DNA from: an uncultured Saprospiraceae bacterium
Lineage (GTDB): Bacteria > Bacteroidota > Bacteroidia > Chitinophagales > Saprospiraceae
Assembly: GCA_947311105.1 (NCBI GenBank)
Contig: CAMZKG010000048.1
Span: forward strand, 1-43,039
Length of the DNA stretch: 43,039 bases
Direction: 5' to 3'
In this document: in pieces, positions 23,163 through 31,018 of the stretch
Position numbering within the stretch: position 1 is the stretch's first letter
How the letters are laid out: each line of letters starts with the position of its first letter
Made by a program: the position numbers and the translations under genes
Notes under the pieces: generated by a model
Seen by the model: only the letters and a program-made list of their open reading frames with translations
Told to the model about the DNA's origin: nothing
Databases searched by the model: none

Positions 23163-24110
23163 TTAAATCATCTTATTACGCTTAAAAAAGATAGCTAAAA
23201 TGATAGAGATGAAGATAGAAGTCAGGATGATGCCACCAAAAGCATAATGGTTGTTTTCTAGTCCATTGGGTACATTCATGCCATAAAAGCTGGCAATCAA
23301 GGTAGGCACCATCAAAAGGAAAGTAATGATGGTGAGCCGATGAATAACTAAGTTTAAGTTATTAGAGATGATGGACGAATAAGTCTCCATGGTGCCATTA
23401 AGGATGTCTGTATATAGATTGGCCATTGCTAGCGCTTGAGACGCATCAATGATGATGTCTTCAAAAAGATCTTCCTTTTCTTCTTGCCCACGAATGCCTA
23501 ATTGGTCTGTTCTGTTGAGTTTTCTTTTGAGTAGTTCGTTGGCATTAAGGGCATCCACAAAATAAACTAGGCTTTTTTCGATAGAAAGCAAAAGTTTGAG
23601 TTCACGGTTTCGGCTGGAGTTGTACAATTCTTTTTCTATTAGATTTCGTCTGCCATTGAGCCTACGCAAACTAGTAAGAAAGCGATAAACATTATGCTCT
23701 AAAATTTTTAAGACAAAGAGTTTTCTGTCGGTAATATCAATCTTTACTTTACCATTGATGAAAAGCTCTAGGATCGGGTTTTCGTTATTTGAAATGGTGA
23801 TGATATAGTCGTCTTCCGTGAGAATAATGCCAATAGGCTCTGTCACAAACAGGGGCTCGTCTTCTCGGTCGGTTTGATTCTCGATAGCTACCGAAAAAAG
23901 AATTAATTTGGCTCCATCTTCTCTTTCGTAACGTGCTCTTTCTTCGGAGTCTAACGCATCCGTCAAGAAATCGGGTGGGAGTTCATGTTCTTTAGTGATT
24001 AGATCCAGTTCTTCTTGTCCAATAGGCGGCTTGATGTTAATCCAGCAACCCGCTGCTGGCTCCGCTATTTGCGTAAGCTTTCGATCTATGGACGTAAAAT
24101 ATTGAATCAT
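23163..24110 (-). CDS. corA: CorA-family magnesium/cobalt transporter
   Basis: 315 residues, normal CorA size. The N-terminal two-thirds is the cytoplasmic alpha/beta funnel ending in a long helix. The C-terminus has two membrane helices (LVIHRLTIITFLLMVPTLIA and AFGGIILTSIFISIILAIFF) joined by the signature YGMNVPNG selectivity loop, and ends with basic KRNKMI. CorA proteins are homopentameric channels for Mg2+ (and Co2+ or Ni2+). The gene is monocistronic. A TAGCTTTG -7 element lies at 24204-24211 on the minus strand. The 3' end faces palindrome copy 2. Confidence 0.92.
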   Translation of the reverse strand: MIQYFTSIDRKLTQIAEPAAGCWINIKPPIGQEELDLITKEHELPPDFLTDALDSEERARYEREDGAKLILFSVAIENQTDREDEPLFVTEPIGIILTEDDYIITISNNENPILELFINGKVKIDITDRKLFVLKILEHNVYRFLTSLRRLNGRRNLIEKELYNSSRNRELKLLLSIEKSLVYFVDALNANELLKRKLNRTDQLGIRGQEEKEDLFEDIIIDASQALAMANLYTDILNGTMETYSSIISNNLNLVIHRLTIITFLLMVPTLIASFYGMNVPNGLENNHYAFGGIILTSIFISIILAIFFKRNKMI

Positions 24111-24203
24111 GTCACCCTGTTTTCGTAAAAGTATAACGAAGGATTAGTGGCCCTAGTTCTGCTTTGTTCGATTAAAATGCCAAGAAGTTGGCTTTAGCGT
24201 GTG

Positions 24204-24211
24204 CAAAGCTA
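24204..24211 (-). promoter_or_regulatory. Bacteroidota -7 element (TAGCTTTG), candidate corA promoter
   Basis: TAGCTTTG on the minus strand about 95 nt before the corA ATG. The remaining upstream sequence to 24430 shows short hairpins such as GGTTTGAGAAACC but no recognised riboswitch. Confidence 0.4.
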
Positions 24212-24432
24212 GAGAAAATGTTGGATTAATTCTGATTTTTTTTGATTGGGCAGCTGCTTGCGCAAAAAGCAAAGTTTGTTGTAGTCTCCAGTTGAAGGAA
24301 TCTTTATTTGGTTTAATCGTACGGTTTGAGAAACCTTGGCAAGCCTAAGAGAGAAAGATAAAATATGAAGCGAGTAGATTAAAAACAGGGGTTTCTTAAA
24401 CCTTGCTGCTAAATTGAAACCAGCGGCTCTAA

Positions 24433-24742
24433 TTGTTGCTACGGGCAGGAAGGGTAATGTTGCTACGGGCTAGAAGGATATGTTGCTACGGGCAGGAAGG
24501 GTAATGTTGCTACGGGCTAGAAGGATATGTTTCTACGGGCTGAAGGGTAATGTTGCTACGGGCAGGAAGGGTAATTGTCGCTACGGGCAGGAAGGGTAAT
24601 GTTGCTACGGGCTAGAAGGGTAATGTTGCTACGGGCAGGAAGGGTAATGTTGCTACGGGCTGGAAGGATATGTTTCTACGGGGCTGAAGGTAATGTTTCT
24701 ACGGGCTGGAAGGGTAATGTTGCTACGGGCTGAAGCCCGTAG
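24433..24742. repeat. 22-25 bp tandem repeat, 13 units, ending in a hairpin
   Basis: Thirteen abutting units of the form ATGTTGCTACGGGC then (A/T/TG)GGAAGG(GTA). Two variants (GGGCAGGAAGGGTA and GGGCTAGAAGGAT) largely alternate, as if a two-unit block was copied. The last unit ends in a perfect stem CTACGGGCT GA AGCCCGTAG (24723-24742). Units have no spacers, so this is not a CRISPR array. It fills the gap between corA and panC together with a repeat block at 24808-24863. Confidence 0.92.
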
Positions 24743-24807
24743 TACTTTAGAACGTATCCAAAAAATAAGGGTCGGGTCTAAAATCATTGTTGAAATAGGA
24801 GCCTGCA

Positions 24808-24863
24808 GAATAAAATTTTGTGGAATCGTCAGGCAATAATGCGTTTTTGACTTTTCGGAGTGG
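24808..24863 (+). repeat. Dispersed repeat block shared with 541-595
   Basis: GAATAAAATTTTGTGG and TTGACTTTTCGGAGTGG, in the same order and spaced alike, recur at 541-595. The following TTCACTTCAG also ends the hairpin repeats at 4.6 and 4.9 kb. Confidence 0.6.
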
Positions 24864-24919
24864 CCTTCACTTCAGCTCTTTCACCCCCTTCACCCTTTCA
24901 CTGAATGGAAAGTACAGAC

Positions 24920-24937
24920 GACGAACGGCCGTTCGTC
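24920..24937. repeat. GAACGGCCGTTC palindrome, copy 3
   Basis: An 18-bp perfect palindrome (GACGAACGGCCGTTCGTC) 17 bp past the stop of panC on the minus strand. Confidence 0.85.
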
Positions 24938-24953
24938 TCTTCACCCTTTACCT

Positions 24954-25793
24954 TTACAGAATCATATTATCAATAAGGCGCACATCCCCCGCCCAAGCAG
25001 CCGTTACCGCCACCATTTTGTTATCAGAATAACGCGCATTTTTTAAAGTATTGCCATTGATAATGGTAAAATACTCCGGGCGGAGACCAGCCGCTTCAAT
25101 CTTTTGCATGGCTTCTTTTTCGATTAGGCGGATTGATTTTTTTGCGTTGATAGCCGCTTGCGCAAAATTCAAAGTTTTAGAAAGAATAAGCGCTTTGTTT
25201 AGCCATTCATCAGAAAGTCTGGCATTTCGGGAGCTGAGTGCTAGCCCCTTTGGGGAGCGGATGATGGGGCACATCACCAATTTAGTTTTTAGTTTTTCAG
25301 ATTGGATGAGTTGTTTGATGATGGTTGCCTGTTGATAGTCTTTTTGGCCCATAAAAATGGCATCAGGCTGGACGATTTCAAGGAGGCGATGGACAGCCAT
25401 AGCGACACCATTGAAGTGTCCAGGTCTAAAAGCTCCTTCGAGCAAATTATCCAGTCCTTTTAGGTGAAAAACACGGTTTTTATTGAAGTTTTTGGGATAT
25501 ACTTGAGCTACAGACGGGGCGTAGAGAAGATGATTATCGGCTTGCGCCAAAAGAGCAATATCCTTTTCCAAAGTCCTTGGATATTTGGCTAGGTCTGTTT
25601 GATCATTAAACTGGGTAGGATTGACAAAGATGGATGTGACGACAAAGTCCGTTTGTTTTTTTGCGGAAGCTATAAGAGATAAATGGCCTTCATGGAGCGC
25701 ACCCATAGTAGGTACAAAGCCAATTTTTAGCTTCTTATTTTTGATTTTGTCAAGCAATCTGCGTAGGTCGTCATTATTTTTGAAAATAAACAT
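24954..25793 (-). CDS. panC: Pantothenate synthetase
   Basis: 279 residues from the ATG at 25793; the longer frame to 25853 would run through the promoter element at 25833-25840 and is rejected. PanC joins pantoate and beta-alanine with ATP to make pantothenate, the coenzyme A precursor. Visible: GFVPTMGALHEGHLSL with the HxGH nucleotide-binding signature, FVNPTQF, GAFRPGHFNGVAMAV, MGQKDYQQATI and SSRNARLS, all diagnostic. Length is normal. Divergent from the GT5-domain gene, an arrangement often seen in Bacteroidota. Confidence 0.95.
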   Translation of the reverse strand: MFIFKNNDDLRRLLDKIKNKKLKIGFVPTMGALHEGHLSLIASAKKQTDFVVTSIFVNPTQFNDQTDLAKYPRTLEKDIALLAQADNHLLYAPSVAQVYPKNFNKNRVFHLKGLDNLLEGAFRPGHFNGVAMAVHRLLEIVQPDAIFMGQKDYQQATIIKQLIQSEKLKTKLVMCPIIRSPKGLALSSRNARLSDEWLNKALILSKTLNFAQAAINAKKSIRLIEKEAMQKIEAAGLRPEYFTIINGNTLKNARYSDNKMVAVTAAWAGDVRLIDNMIL

Positions 25794-25832
25794 TATGGAC
25801 AGTTTAAGTGTTGAGAATACACCAAGTTTATG

Positions 25833-25840
25833 CAAAAGTA
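25833..25840 (-). promoter_or_regulatory. Bacteroidota -7 element (TACTTTTG) of panC
   Basis: TACTTTTG on the minus strand about 40 nt before the ATG at 25793; it supports that start. Confidence 0.5.
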
Positions 25841-25862
25841 AGCTTTTGTGCAAAAAAAACCG

Positions 25863-25870
25863 TACCTTTG
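25863..25870 (+). promoter_or_regulatory. Bacteroidota -7 element (TACCTTTG) of the GT5-domain gene
   Basis: TACCTTTG about 37 nt before the ATG at 25908; it faces the panC element 22 bp away. Confidence 0.55.
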
Positions 25871-25907
25871 CATGGATTTTTCTTAAACTAAAACACAGGT
25901 ACTAGAG

Positions 25908-26726
25908 ATGGAGAAGAAAAGAATTTTATTTATTTCGCAAGAAATGGAGCCATATACGACGGGGGATGCGATATCGACGATTTCCAATAAACTACCACTA
26001 CACCTTTACGATAAAAATGCAGAATTGAGACTTTTGATGCCTAGATATGGTACGGTCAATGAGCGTCGCCATCGTTTGCACGAAGTAGTAAGACTATCTG
26101 GAATCAATATCATAATAGATGAAAGTGATCATCCATTAATCATCAAAGTGGCATCATTGCCGAGTTCAAGGCTACAAGTTTACTTTTTAGATAATGATGA
26201 TTATTTTAAGCGCAAGTTTTTGTATAAAAATGCAGACGGCGAGCCATTTGCTGATAATGGAGAGCGTGGTGTTTTCTTTGCCAAAGGCGCTTTGGAGATT
26301 GTCAAAAAGTTTGGTTGGGTACCAGATATCATTCACTGTCATGGTTGGATGTCTGCTTTGGTTCCTTTTTATTTGAAGACGGTCTATAAGGACGAGCCTT
26401 TGTTTAGAGACTCCAAAGTGATCTTTTCGGCTTATGATGGGCCTTCTTACGAAGAAAGCTTTGCGGACGATTATAAGGCTAAAGTAGCGATTGATGGGCT
26501 AAAAGATGCTGATTTAGAGCCATTTATGGAAGAAGGTCGATTTTCTTTGGCAAAAGGAAGTATCCAGTATGCGGATGCCATCATTAAGTCTGGGACAGAG
26601 TTTCCAGCGCATATCGAAGAGCAAATGGCTAAATTAGACAAGCCATTCCTTGAATTTACAGACGTAGAAGGAGACTATGATGAAATAGTTACTTTTTATG
26701 AAAGCTTAGTAGAAGAAGTCGTATAG
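25908..26726 (+). CDS. Short glycogen/starch synthase-like protein (GT5 N-terminal domain only)
   Basis: 272 residues resembling only the N-terminal Rossmann half of GT5 glycogen synthases: RILFISQEMEPYTTGDAIST, LRLLMPRYGTVNERRH, YFKRKFLY, then GWVPDIIHCHGWMSALVPFY. The ADP-glucose-binding KTGGLGD loop is changed to TTGDAIS, and the C-terminal GT-B half carrying the nucleotide-sugar site is absent. True catalysis is therefore doubtful. Genes of this short form next to panC and DUF4270 are widespread in Bacteroidota (family knowledge), which argues against recent truncation. It ends at a strong terminator. Its function is unproven; a regulatory or envelope role is possible. Confidence 0.8.
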   Translation: MEKKRILFISQEMEPYTTGDAISTISNKLPLHLYDKNAELRLLMPRYGTVNERRHRLHEVVRLSGINIIIDESDHPLIIKVASLPSSRLQVYFLDNDDYFKRKFLYKNADGEPFADNGERGVFFAKGALEIVKKFGWVPDIIHCHGWMSALVPFYLKTVYKDEPLFRDSKVIFSAYDGPSYEESFADDYKAKVAIDGLKDADLEPFMEEGRFSLAKGSIQYADAIIKSGTEFPAHIEEQMAKLDKPFLEFTDVEGDYDEIVTFYESLVEEVV

Positions 26727-26749
26727 TTTTTTATACCTTTGCAAATAGT

Positions 26750-26789
26750 AAAACTCCTGAGATAGGTTAACGTCTGCTCAGGAGTTTTT
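26750..26789 (+). terminator. Rho-independent terminator after the GT5-domain gene
   Basis: AAAACTCCTGAG and CTCAGGAGTTTT form a perfect 12-bp stem with a 15-nt loop, followed by a T run. Confidence 0.85.
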
Positions 26790-26898
26790 CTAAATTTGAA
26801 AAGTAATGTTATTTCTGCGCAAGCAGGTAATATCCTTTAGAAAGCAACGTTTTGCAGCAGACAGTCGATGTAAAATCGACCATTGTCTTTACTTTTCT

Positions 26899-26906
26899 TA
26901 TCTTTG
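26899..26906 (+). promoter_or_regulatory. Bacteroidota -7 element (TATCTTTG) of the DUF4270-glmS unit
   Basis: TATCTTTG about 55 nt before the ATG at 26961. A TTG lies at 26883-26885, slightly closer than the usual spacing. Confidence 0.55.
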
Positions 26907-26960
26907 TTAGCAAATACTAGCTAAAATGTCACGGCTAATATTGAATTAGACCCAAATTAA

Positions 26961-28361
26961 ATGAAAAAAAATATCTTAGGAAGGGTAAATAGCGCCCTTT
27001 TGATTGGCTTAATGGCCGTCTCTATTTTTGCCACTCATTGTACCAAGCCAACCACTATAGGCGGGGACTTAGTGAATGAAAACGAACTGAACTTTGGCAC
27101 AGTAGATACTTTGCCCTTAAAGATGATGACGGTGGAATCTACTGATTCCTTGAAAAGTTTTGTCTTTTCTTCGTTGCCTTTTGCTTTGTCTAGATATTAT
27201 TTAGGTCAGTTAGAAGACCCTGTCTTAGGTTTAAATACCTGCGAGATTATTGCACAATATGGCCCTTACCCTGGGTCTTATGCTCAAAAATTTGTGGATG
27301 CGACCGTAGATTCGGTTTATTTGACTTTGATTTTGGATTCTGCGGGCTATTATGGGGATAAGACAGCGATGCATTCTCTAGCGGTGGCAAGATTGAGCGA
27401 GCCAATGCAAATGGATACTACATTTTATACTTTTCAAGATTTTGCGACAGAGGCGACCCTTTTAGGGGAAAAGACTGATTTTGTTGCTAATTTAGAAAAA
27501 CGATTTCTAGTGGTTACGGCAGATAGTTCTGTTGTAGATTCTAACTCCGCTTATATTAGAATACCGTTAGATATTAATCTTGGGCAGGAGGTTTTGGCTA
27601 TGGATTCCGTGGATTATGCGGATGCGGAAAAATTTGCAGAGAAGTTTAAAGGCATAAAAATATTTAGTACTACACCATCAACAGGGATGTTGAGCGTGCT
27701 GCTTAGTGGTCAGTATTCTGAAATTGATATTTATTATCACACGCCTACAGAAGATTCATTGGTTTTTCCTATTCATCCGTTGAAGGGCTATACCGCAAGT
27801 AATCGCCAAGTCCAAGACTATACAGGTGCTTTTGTAGAGCAGCATCTCGGCGTTGAGAATGATTCTTTGTTTTTTATGCAATCAACTGGCGGATTAAATT
27901 TGGAAGTAGAACTGCCTGATATTACTACTTTGGGCGATGTCATTGTGAATAAGGCAATCCTAGAATTTACCCTAGAGTCATTGAGCTTTGATGATACGAC
28001 CACTTTTAAAGTTTTGAATCAGCTAGTGATGCAGGATACTTCAGATGCTTTTATTATTGATATCAATCAAATTTTAACAATAAGCGGTAATATGGATATT
28101 TTTGGCGGAAGCCCTAAATTCGTTACCCGTGATGGCGAAACGAGAATGGTCGTACAGATGAATATTTCTACTTTATTGCAAGAAGTAGCTTATGGTCGTG
28201 TTGATAATAAAATTGTCATAAAGCCTTCTCAAACTGATCGGGGGAGTTTGGTTTTTCCTTCTCCAGAAATTACCAATCTGGGGCGTTTGGTTATTCAAGG
28301 GTTTAAAGGGGACAAAAAATGGCAGCCTAAATTATACTTGAATTATACAGAATTAAACTAA
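26961..28361 (+). CDS. DUF4270-family lipoprotein
   Basis: 466 residues with a lipoprotein signal peptide (LLIGLMAVSIFATHC), lipidated at the Cys of ATHC, followed by TKPTTIGGDLVNENELNFGT. The mature protein is a beta-rich domain typical of DUF4270, with motifs such as GQLEDPVLG and YTASNRQVQDYTG. DUF4270 proteins are Bacteroidota envelope lipoproteins of unknown function, commonly encoded next to the GT5-like gene and panC. The stop is four bases before glmS, so both are probably cotranscribed. Confidence 0.85.
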   Translation: MKKNILGRVNSALLIGLMAVSIFATHCTKPTTIGGDLVNENELNFGTVDTLPLKMMTVESTDSLKSFVFSSLPFALSRYYLGQLEDPVLGLNTCEIIAQYGPYPGSYAQKFVDATVDSVYLTLILDSAGYYGDKTAMHSLAVARLSEPMQMDTTFYTFQDFATEATLLGEKTDFVANLEKRFLVVTADSSVVDSNSAYIRIPLDINLGQEVLAMDSVDYADAEKFAEKFKGIKIFSTTPSTGMLSVLLSGQYSEIDIYYHTPTEDSLVFPIHPLKGYTASNRQVQDYTGAFVEQHLGVENDSLFFMQSTGGLNLEVELPDITTLGDVIVNKAILEFTLESLSFDDTTTFKVLNQLVMQDTSDAFIIDINQILTISGNMDIFGGSPKFVTRDGETRMVVQMNISTLLQEVAYGRVDNKIVIKPSQTDRGSLVFPSPEITNLGRLVIQGFKGDKKWQPKLYLNYTELN

Positions 28362-28365
28362 AAAT

Positions 28366-30210
28366 ATGTGTGGAATTGTAGCATATAATGGTACAAAAAA
28401 TGCGTTACCTATCATTGTTAAGGGGCTTAAAAGGCTTGAGTATCGTGGTTATGATAGCGCCGGATTAGTCCTGCAAAATCAAGATGGTGACCTTAAAGTC
28501 TTTAAAAAGAAAGGTAAAGTAGCAGAGTTAGAAGCTTTGCTTGAAGCTAATGATGTTGTCGGGACGATGGGTATTGGTCATACAAGATGGGCTACTCATG
28601 GCAAGCCTAATGATGTGAATGCGCATCCGCATGTGTCAGGAAATAGGCGTTTGTCGTTAGTACACAATGGCATTATCGAAAATTACGCTTCCTTAAAATT
28701 GGCGCTTGAAAAATTAGGCCATGTCTTTGAAAGTGATACCGATACCGAAGTGCTTATTCATCTGATTGAAGAGATACAAACCCGAGATAATCTATCCTTG
28801 ATAGAAGCTGTGCGCATCTCATTAAGCAAGGTGATTGGAGCTTACGCCATTGTAGTGATGGATGTCCAGCAACCTAATGTGTTAGTGGCTGCGAGAAAGT
28901 CTAGCCCATTAGTTATCGGTATCGGCAAAAATGAATTTATTATTGCGTCAGATGCGACTCCAATTATTGAATATACCAAGAAAGTAGTTTATCTGAATGA
29001 TCATCAATTGGCGGTCATCACCCCTGATGATTTGCAATTGTTATCGATGGAAAATGTAAAAATGCCTTTGAGTATCCAAGAAATAGAGATGGAGCTGGAA
29101 AGGATTGAAAAAGGTGGATATGACTACTTCATGATGAAAGAAATCCACGAACAACCTGTCACCGTGCGTGATAGTATGTTGGGGCGGTTGAATGCTAGTG
29201 AAGGGTGGGCGCGTTTGGGTGGTTTGGAAGACCATATAAACCGTATCATTAACACGAATCGGATTACGCTTGTAGGATGTGGTACATCTTGGCATAGTGC
29301 ATTGATAGGCGAGTATTTGATTGAGAAGCTTGCGCGAATACCCGTTGAAGTGGAATATGCTTCTGAGTTTAGATATAGAAATCCAGTCATCAATGAAGGC
29401 GATATCGTGATGGCTATATCTCAGTCAGGAGAAACAGCGGATACCATGGCGGCATTGAAAAGTGCCAAGGAGATGGGCGCTTTTACCTACGGTGTGGTCA
29501 ATGTGGTGGGCTCGTCCATTGCTAGATTAGCAGATGCAGGGTCTTACATTCATGCCGGACCCGAAATTGGAGTGGCTTCCACAAAAGCATTTACAGGGCA
29601 AGTGAGTATATTGACTATCTTGGCTTTACAGTTAGCCCATAGAAAAGGCACGATCTCTGAGAGTCGATTTCGGGAGCTACTCTATGCTTTTGAGCAAATT
29701 CCTGCAAAGATTCAAGAAGTATTAGAAAAATCAGGAGAGCAAATCAAATATATTGCGGAAGAGTTAAAAGATTCGACAAATGCTTTGTATCTTGGTCGCG
29801 GCAAAAACTTTCCTGTTGCACTAGAAGGCGCGTTGAAGCTAAAAGAAATATCGTACATCCATGCAGAAGGTTATCCAGCAGCAGAAATGAAGCACGGCCC
29901 TATTGCATTGATTGATGAAAATATGCCGATTGTTTTGATAGCAACCAATAAGGATGCCTATGAAAAAATCGTCAGCAATGTTCAAGAAGTAAAAGCTCGT
30001 GGTGGTAAAGTAATAGCGATTGTCACAGAAGGTGAAAAAACAATTACTGAATTGGCGGATTATGCGATTCATATCCCCGAAACAGAAGATATTTTTTCTC
30101 CATTATTATCTGTTATTCCTTTGCAGTTATTGTCCTATTATATCGCAGTATTGCGTGGATGTAACGTGGATCAGCCTAGAAATTTGGCAAAGTCCGTAAC
30201 CGTTGAATGA
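28366..30210 (+). CDS. glmS: Glutamine-fructose-6-phosphate aminotransferase (isomerizing)
   Basis: 614 residues, normal for GlmS, which makes glucosamine-6-phosphate from fructose-6-phosphate and glutamine, the first step towards UDP-GlcNAc for peptidoglycan and lipid A. The N-terminal Ntn glutaminase begins MCGIVAYNG with Cys2 as nucleophile, and includes GIGHTRWATHG and VHNGIIENY. Two SIS sugar-phosphate isomerase domains follow (GCGTSWHSALIGEYL, SQSGETADT, then YLGRGKNFPVALEGALKLKE), and the C-terminal loop ends PRNLAKSVTVE as in all active enzymes. Linked to DUF4270 upstream and DUF4290-murA downstream, it gives the cluster a cell-wall theme. No glmS ribozyme is visible upstream. Confidence 0.96.
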   Translation: MCGIVAYNGTKNALPIIVKGLKRLEYRGYDSAGLVLQNQDGDLKVFKKKGKVAELEALLEANDVVGTMGIGHTRWATHGKPNDVNAHPHVSGNRRLSLVHNGIIENYASLKLALEKLGHVFESDTDTEVLIHLIEEIQTRDNLSLIEAVRISLSKVIGAYAIVVMDVQQPNVLVAARKSSPLVIGIGKNEFIIASDATPIIEYTKKVVYLNDHQLAVITPDDLQLLSMENVKMPLSIQEIEMELERIEKGGYDYFMMKEIHEQPVTVRDSMLGRLNASEGWARLGGLEDHINRIINTNRITLVGCGTSWHSALIGEYLIEKLARIPVEVEYASEFRYRNPVINEGDIVMAISQSGETADTMAALKSAKEMGAFTYGVVNVVGSSIARLADAGSYIHAGPEIGVASTKAFTGQVSILTILALQLAHRKGTISESRFRELLYAFEQIPAKIQEVLEKSGEQIKYIAEELKDSTNALYLGRGKNFPVALEGALKLKEISYIHAEGYPAAEMKHGPIALIDENMPIVLIATNKDAYEKIVSNVQEVKARGGKVIAIVTEGEKTITELADYAIHIPETEDIFSPLLSVIPLQLLSYYIAVLRGCNVDQPRNLAKSVTVE

Positions 30211-30232
30211 CGATTCCCGTTTAAAAATGTTA

Positions 30233-30258
30233 ATAAAAGACCAAAACTTGGCTTTTAT
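30233..30258 (+). terminator. Hairpin between glmS and DUF4290
   Basis: ATAAAAG.CCAA and TTGGCTTTTAT form an 11-bp stem with one bulged A and a 3-nt loop, ending in a T-rich arm. It is a weak terminator or attenuator candidate 15 bp before the next start. Confidence 0.5.
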
Positions 30259-30273
30259 GCAAAATAATCAATT

Positions 30274-30960
30274 ATGAATTACCTTTCGGAAGAAATTCCC
30301 ATTTTGTACCCCGAATATGGGCGCCATGTCCAAAATTTAGTAGAATACGCCTTGACCATCAAGGATGATGCTAAAAGACAGTCCGTAGTAGAAGGCATTA
30401 TTGTCCTAATGGGACAAATATTACCTAATGCAAGAAATTTAGAAGAACAAAAAGATCGTTTTTGGAATCATATTTTTCATATTGCGGATTACAAACTGAA
30501 CGTAAACCCGCCAGAAAATATAGAAATCATTAGAGTAGATGAGCATCCAAAGCCTTCTCCTTTGGACTATCCTAAAGGCTCGGCAAGAATGCGTCATTAC
30601 GGGATGCATGTGCAGCGACTAGTAGAAAAAGCACTAGCGATGGAGGACGAAGAAAAGAAAATTGAATTCGTGAAAATCATCGGTAGTTATATGAAAACCG
30701 CCTATCGTACTTGGAATTCGGAGCATTTTGTCAGCGATGAGATGATTATTAATGATTTGGCTAGGTTATCCAAAGGGGAGTTTATTATTGATGAAGATAT
30801 GAAATTTGTTTCGGTCGTCCCGCAGGCCACCACCACAAGAAAGACGGTCAGAAAAGGGGGGCGCTCTAGTTATGGTTCTCGGAATAAATCAAATAATCGT
30901 AACAATAACAACCGAAATAATCGTAACAATAACAACCGAAATAAGCGAAAAAGATATTAA
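30274..30960 (+). CDS. DUF4290-family protein
   Basis: 228 residues. The N-terminal 180 residues are a helical DUF4290 domain with LYPEYGRHVQNLVEYAL, its internal echo YGMHVQRLVEKALAMEDEEK (a two-fold repeat within the domain), and RFWNHIFHIADYKL. The last about 35 residues are basic, Asn/Arg-rich and low complexity (NNRNNNNRNNRNNNNRNKRK), which suggests an RNA- or DNA-binding tail and may vary in length by slippage of the underlying AAT/CGA repeats. DUF4290 genes commonly lie directly upstream of murA in Bacteroidota, as here (58 bp). Function unknown. Confidence 0.85.
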   Translation: MNYLSEEIPILYPEYGRHVQNLVEYALTIKDDAKRQSVVEGIIVLMGQILPNARNLEEQKDRFWNHIFHIADYKLNVNPPENIEIIRVDEHPKPSPLDYPKGSARMRHYGMHVQRLVEKALAMEDEEKKIEFVKIIGSYMKTAYRTWNSEHFVSDEMIINDLARLSKGEFIIDEDMKFVSVVPQATTTRKTVRKGGRSSYGSRNKSNNRNNNNRNNRNNNNRNKRKRY

Positions 30961-31018
30961 TATTTACTTCGCTTTTCTGAATTAACCGTAGCTTTCGCAA
31001 AAACCGGAACAAAATAAA

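Noticed and set aside
24433..24742. CRISPR array
   Set aside because: Units abut each other and vary, with no unique spacers and no cas gene in the window.
28300..28366. glmS ribozyme or other leader RNA before glmS
   Set aside because: glmS starts four bases after the upstream stop codon; there is no space for a leader structure.
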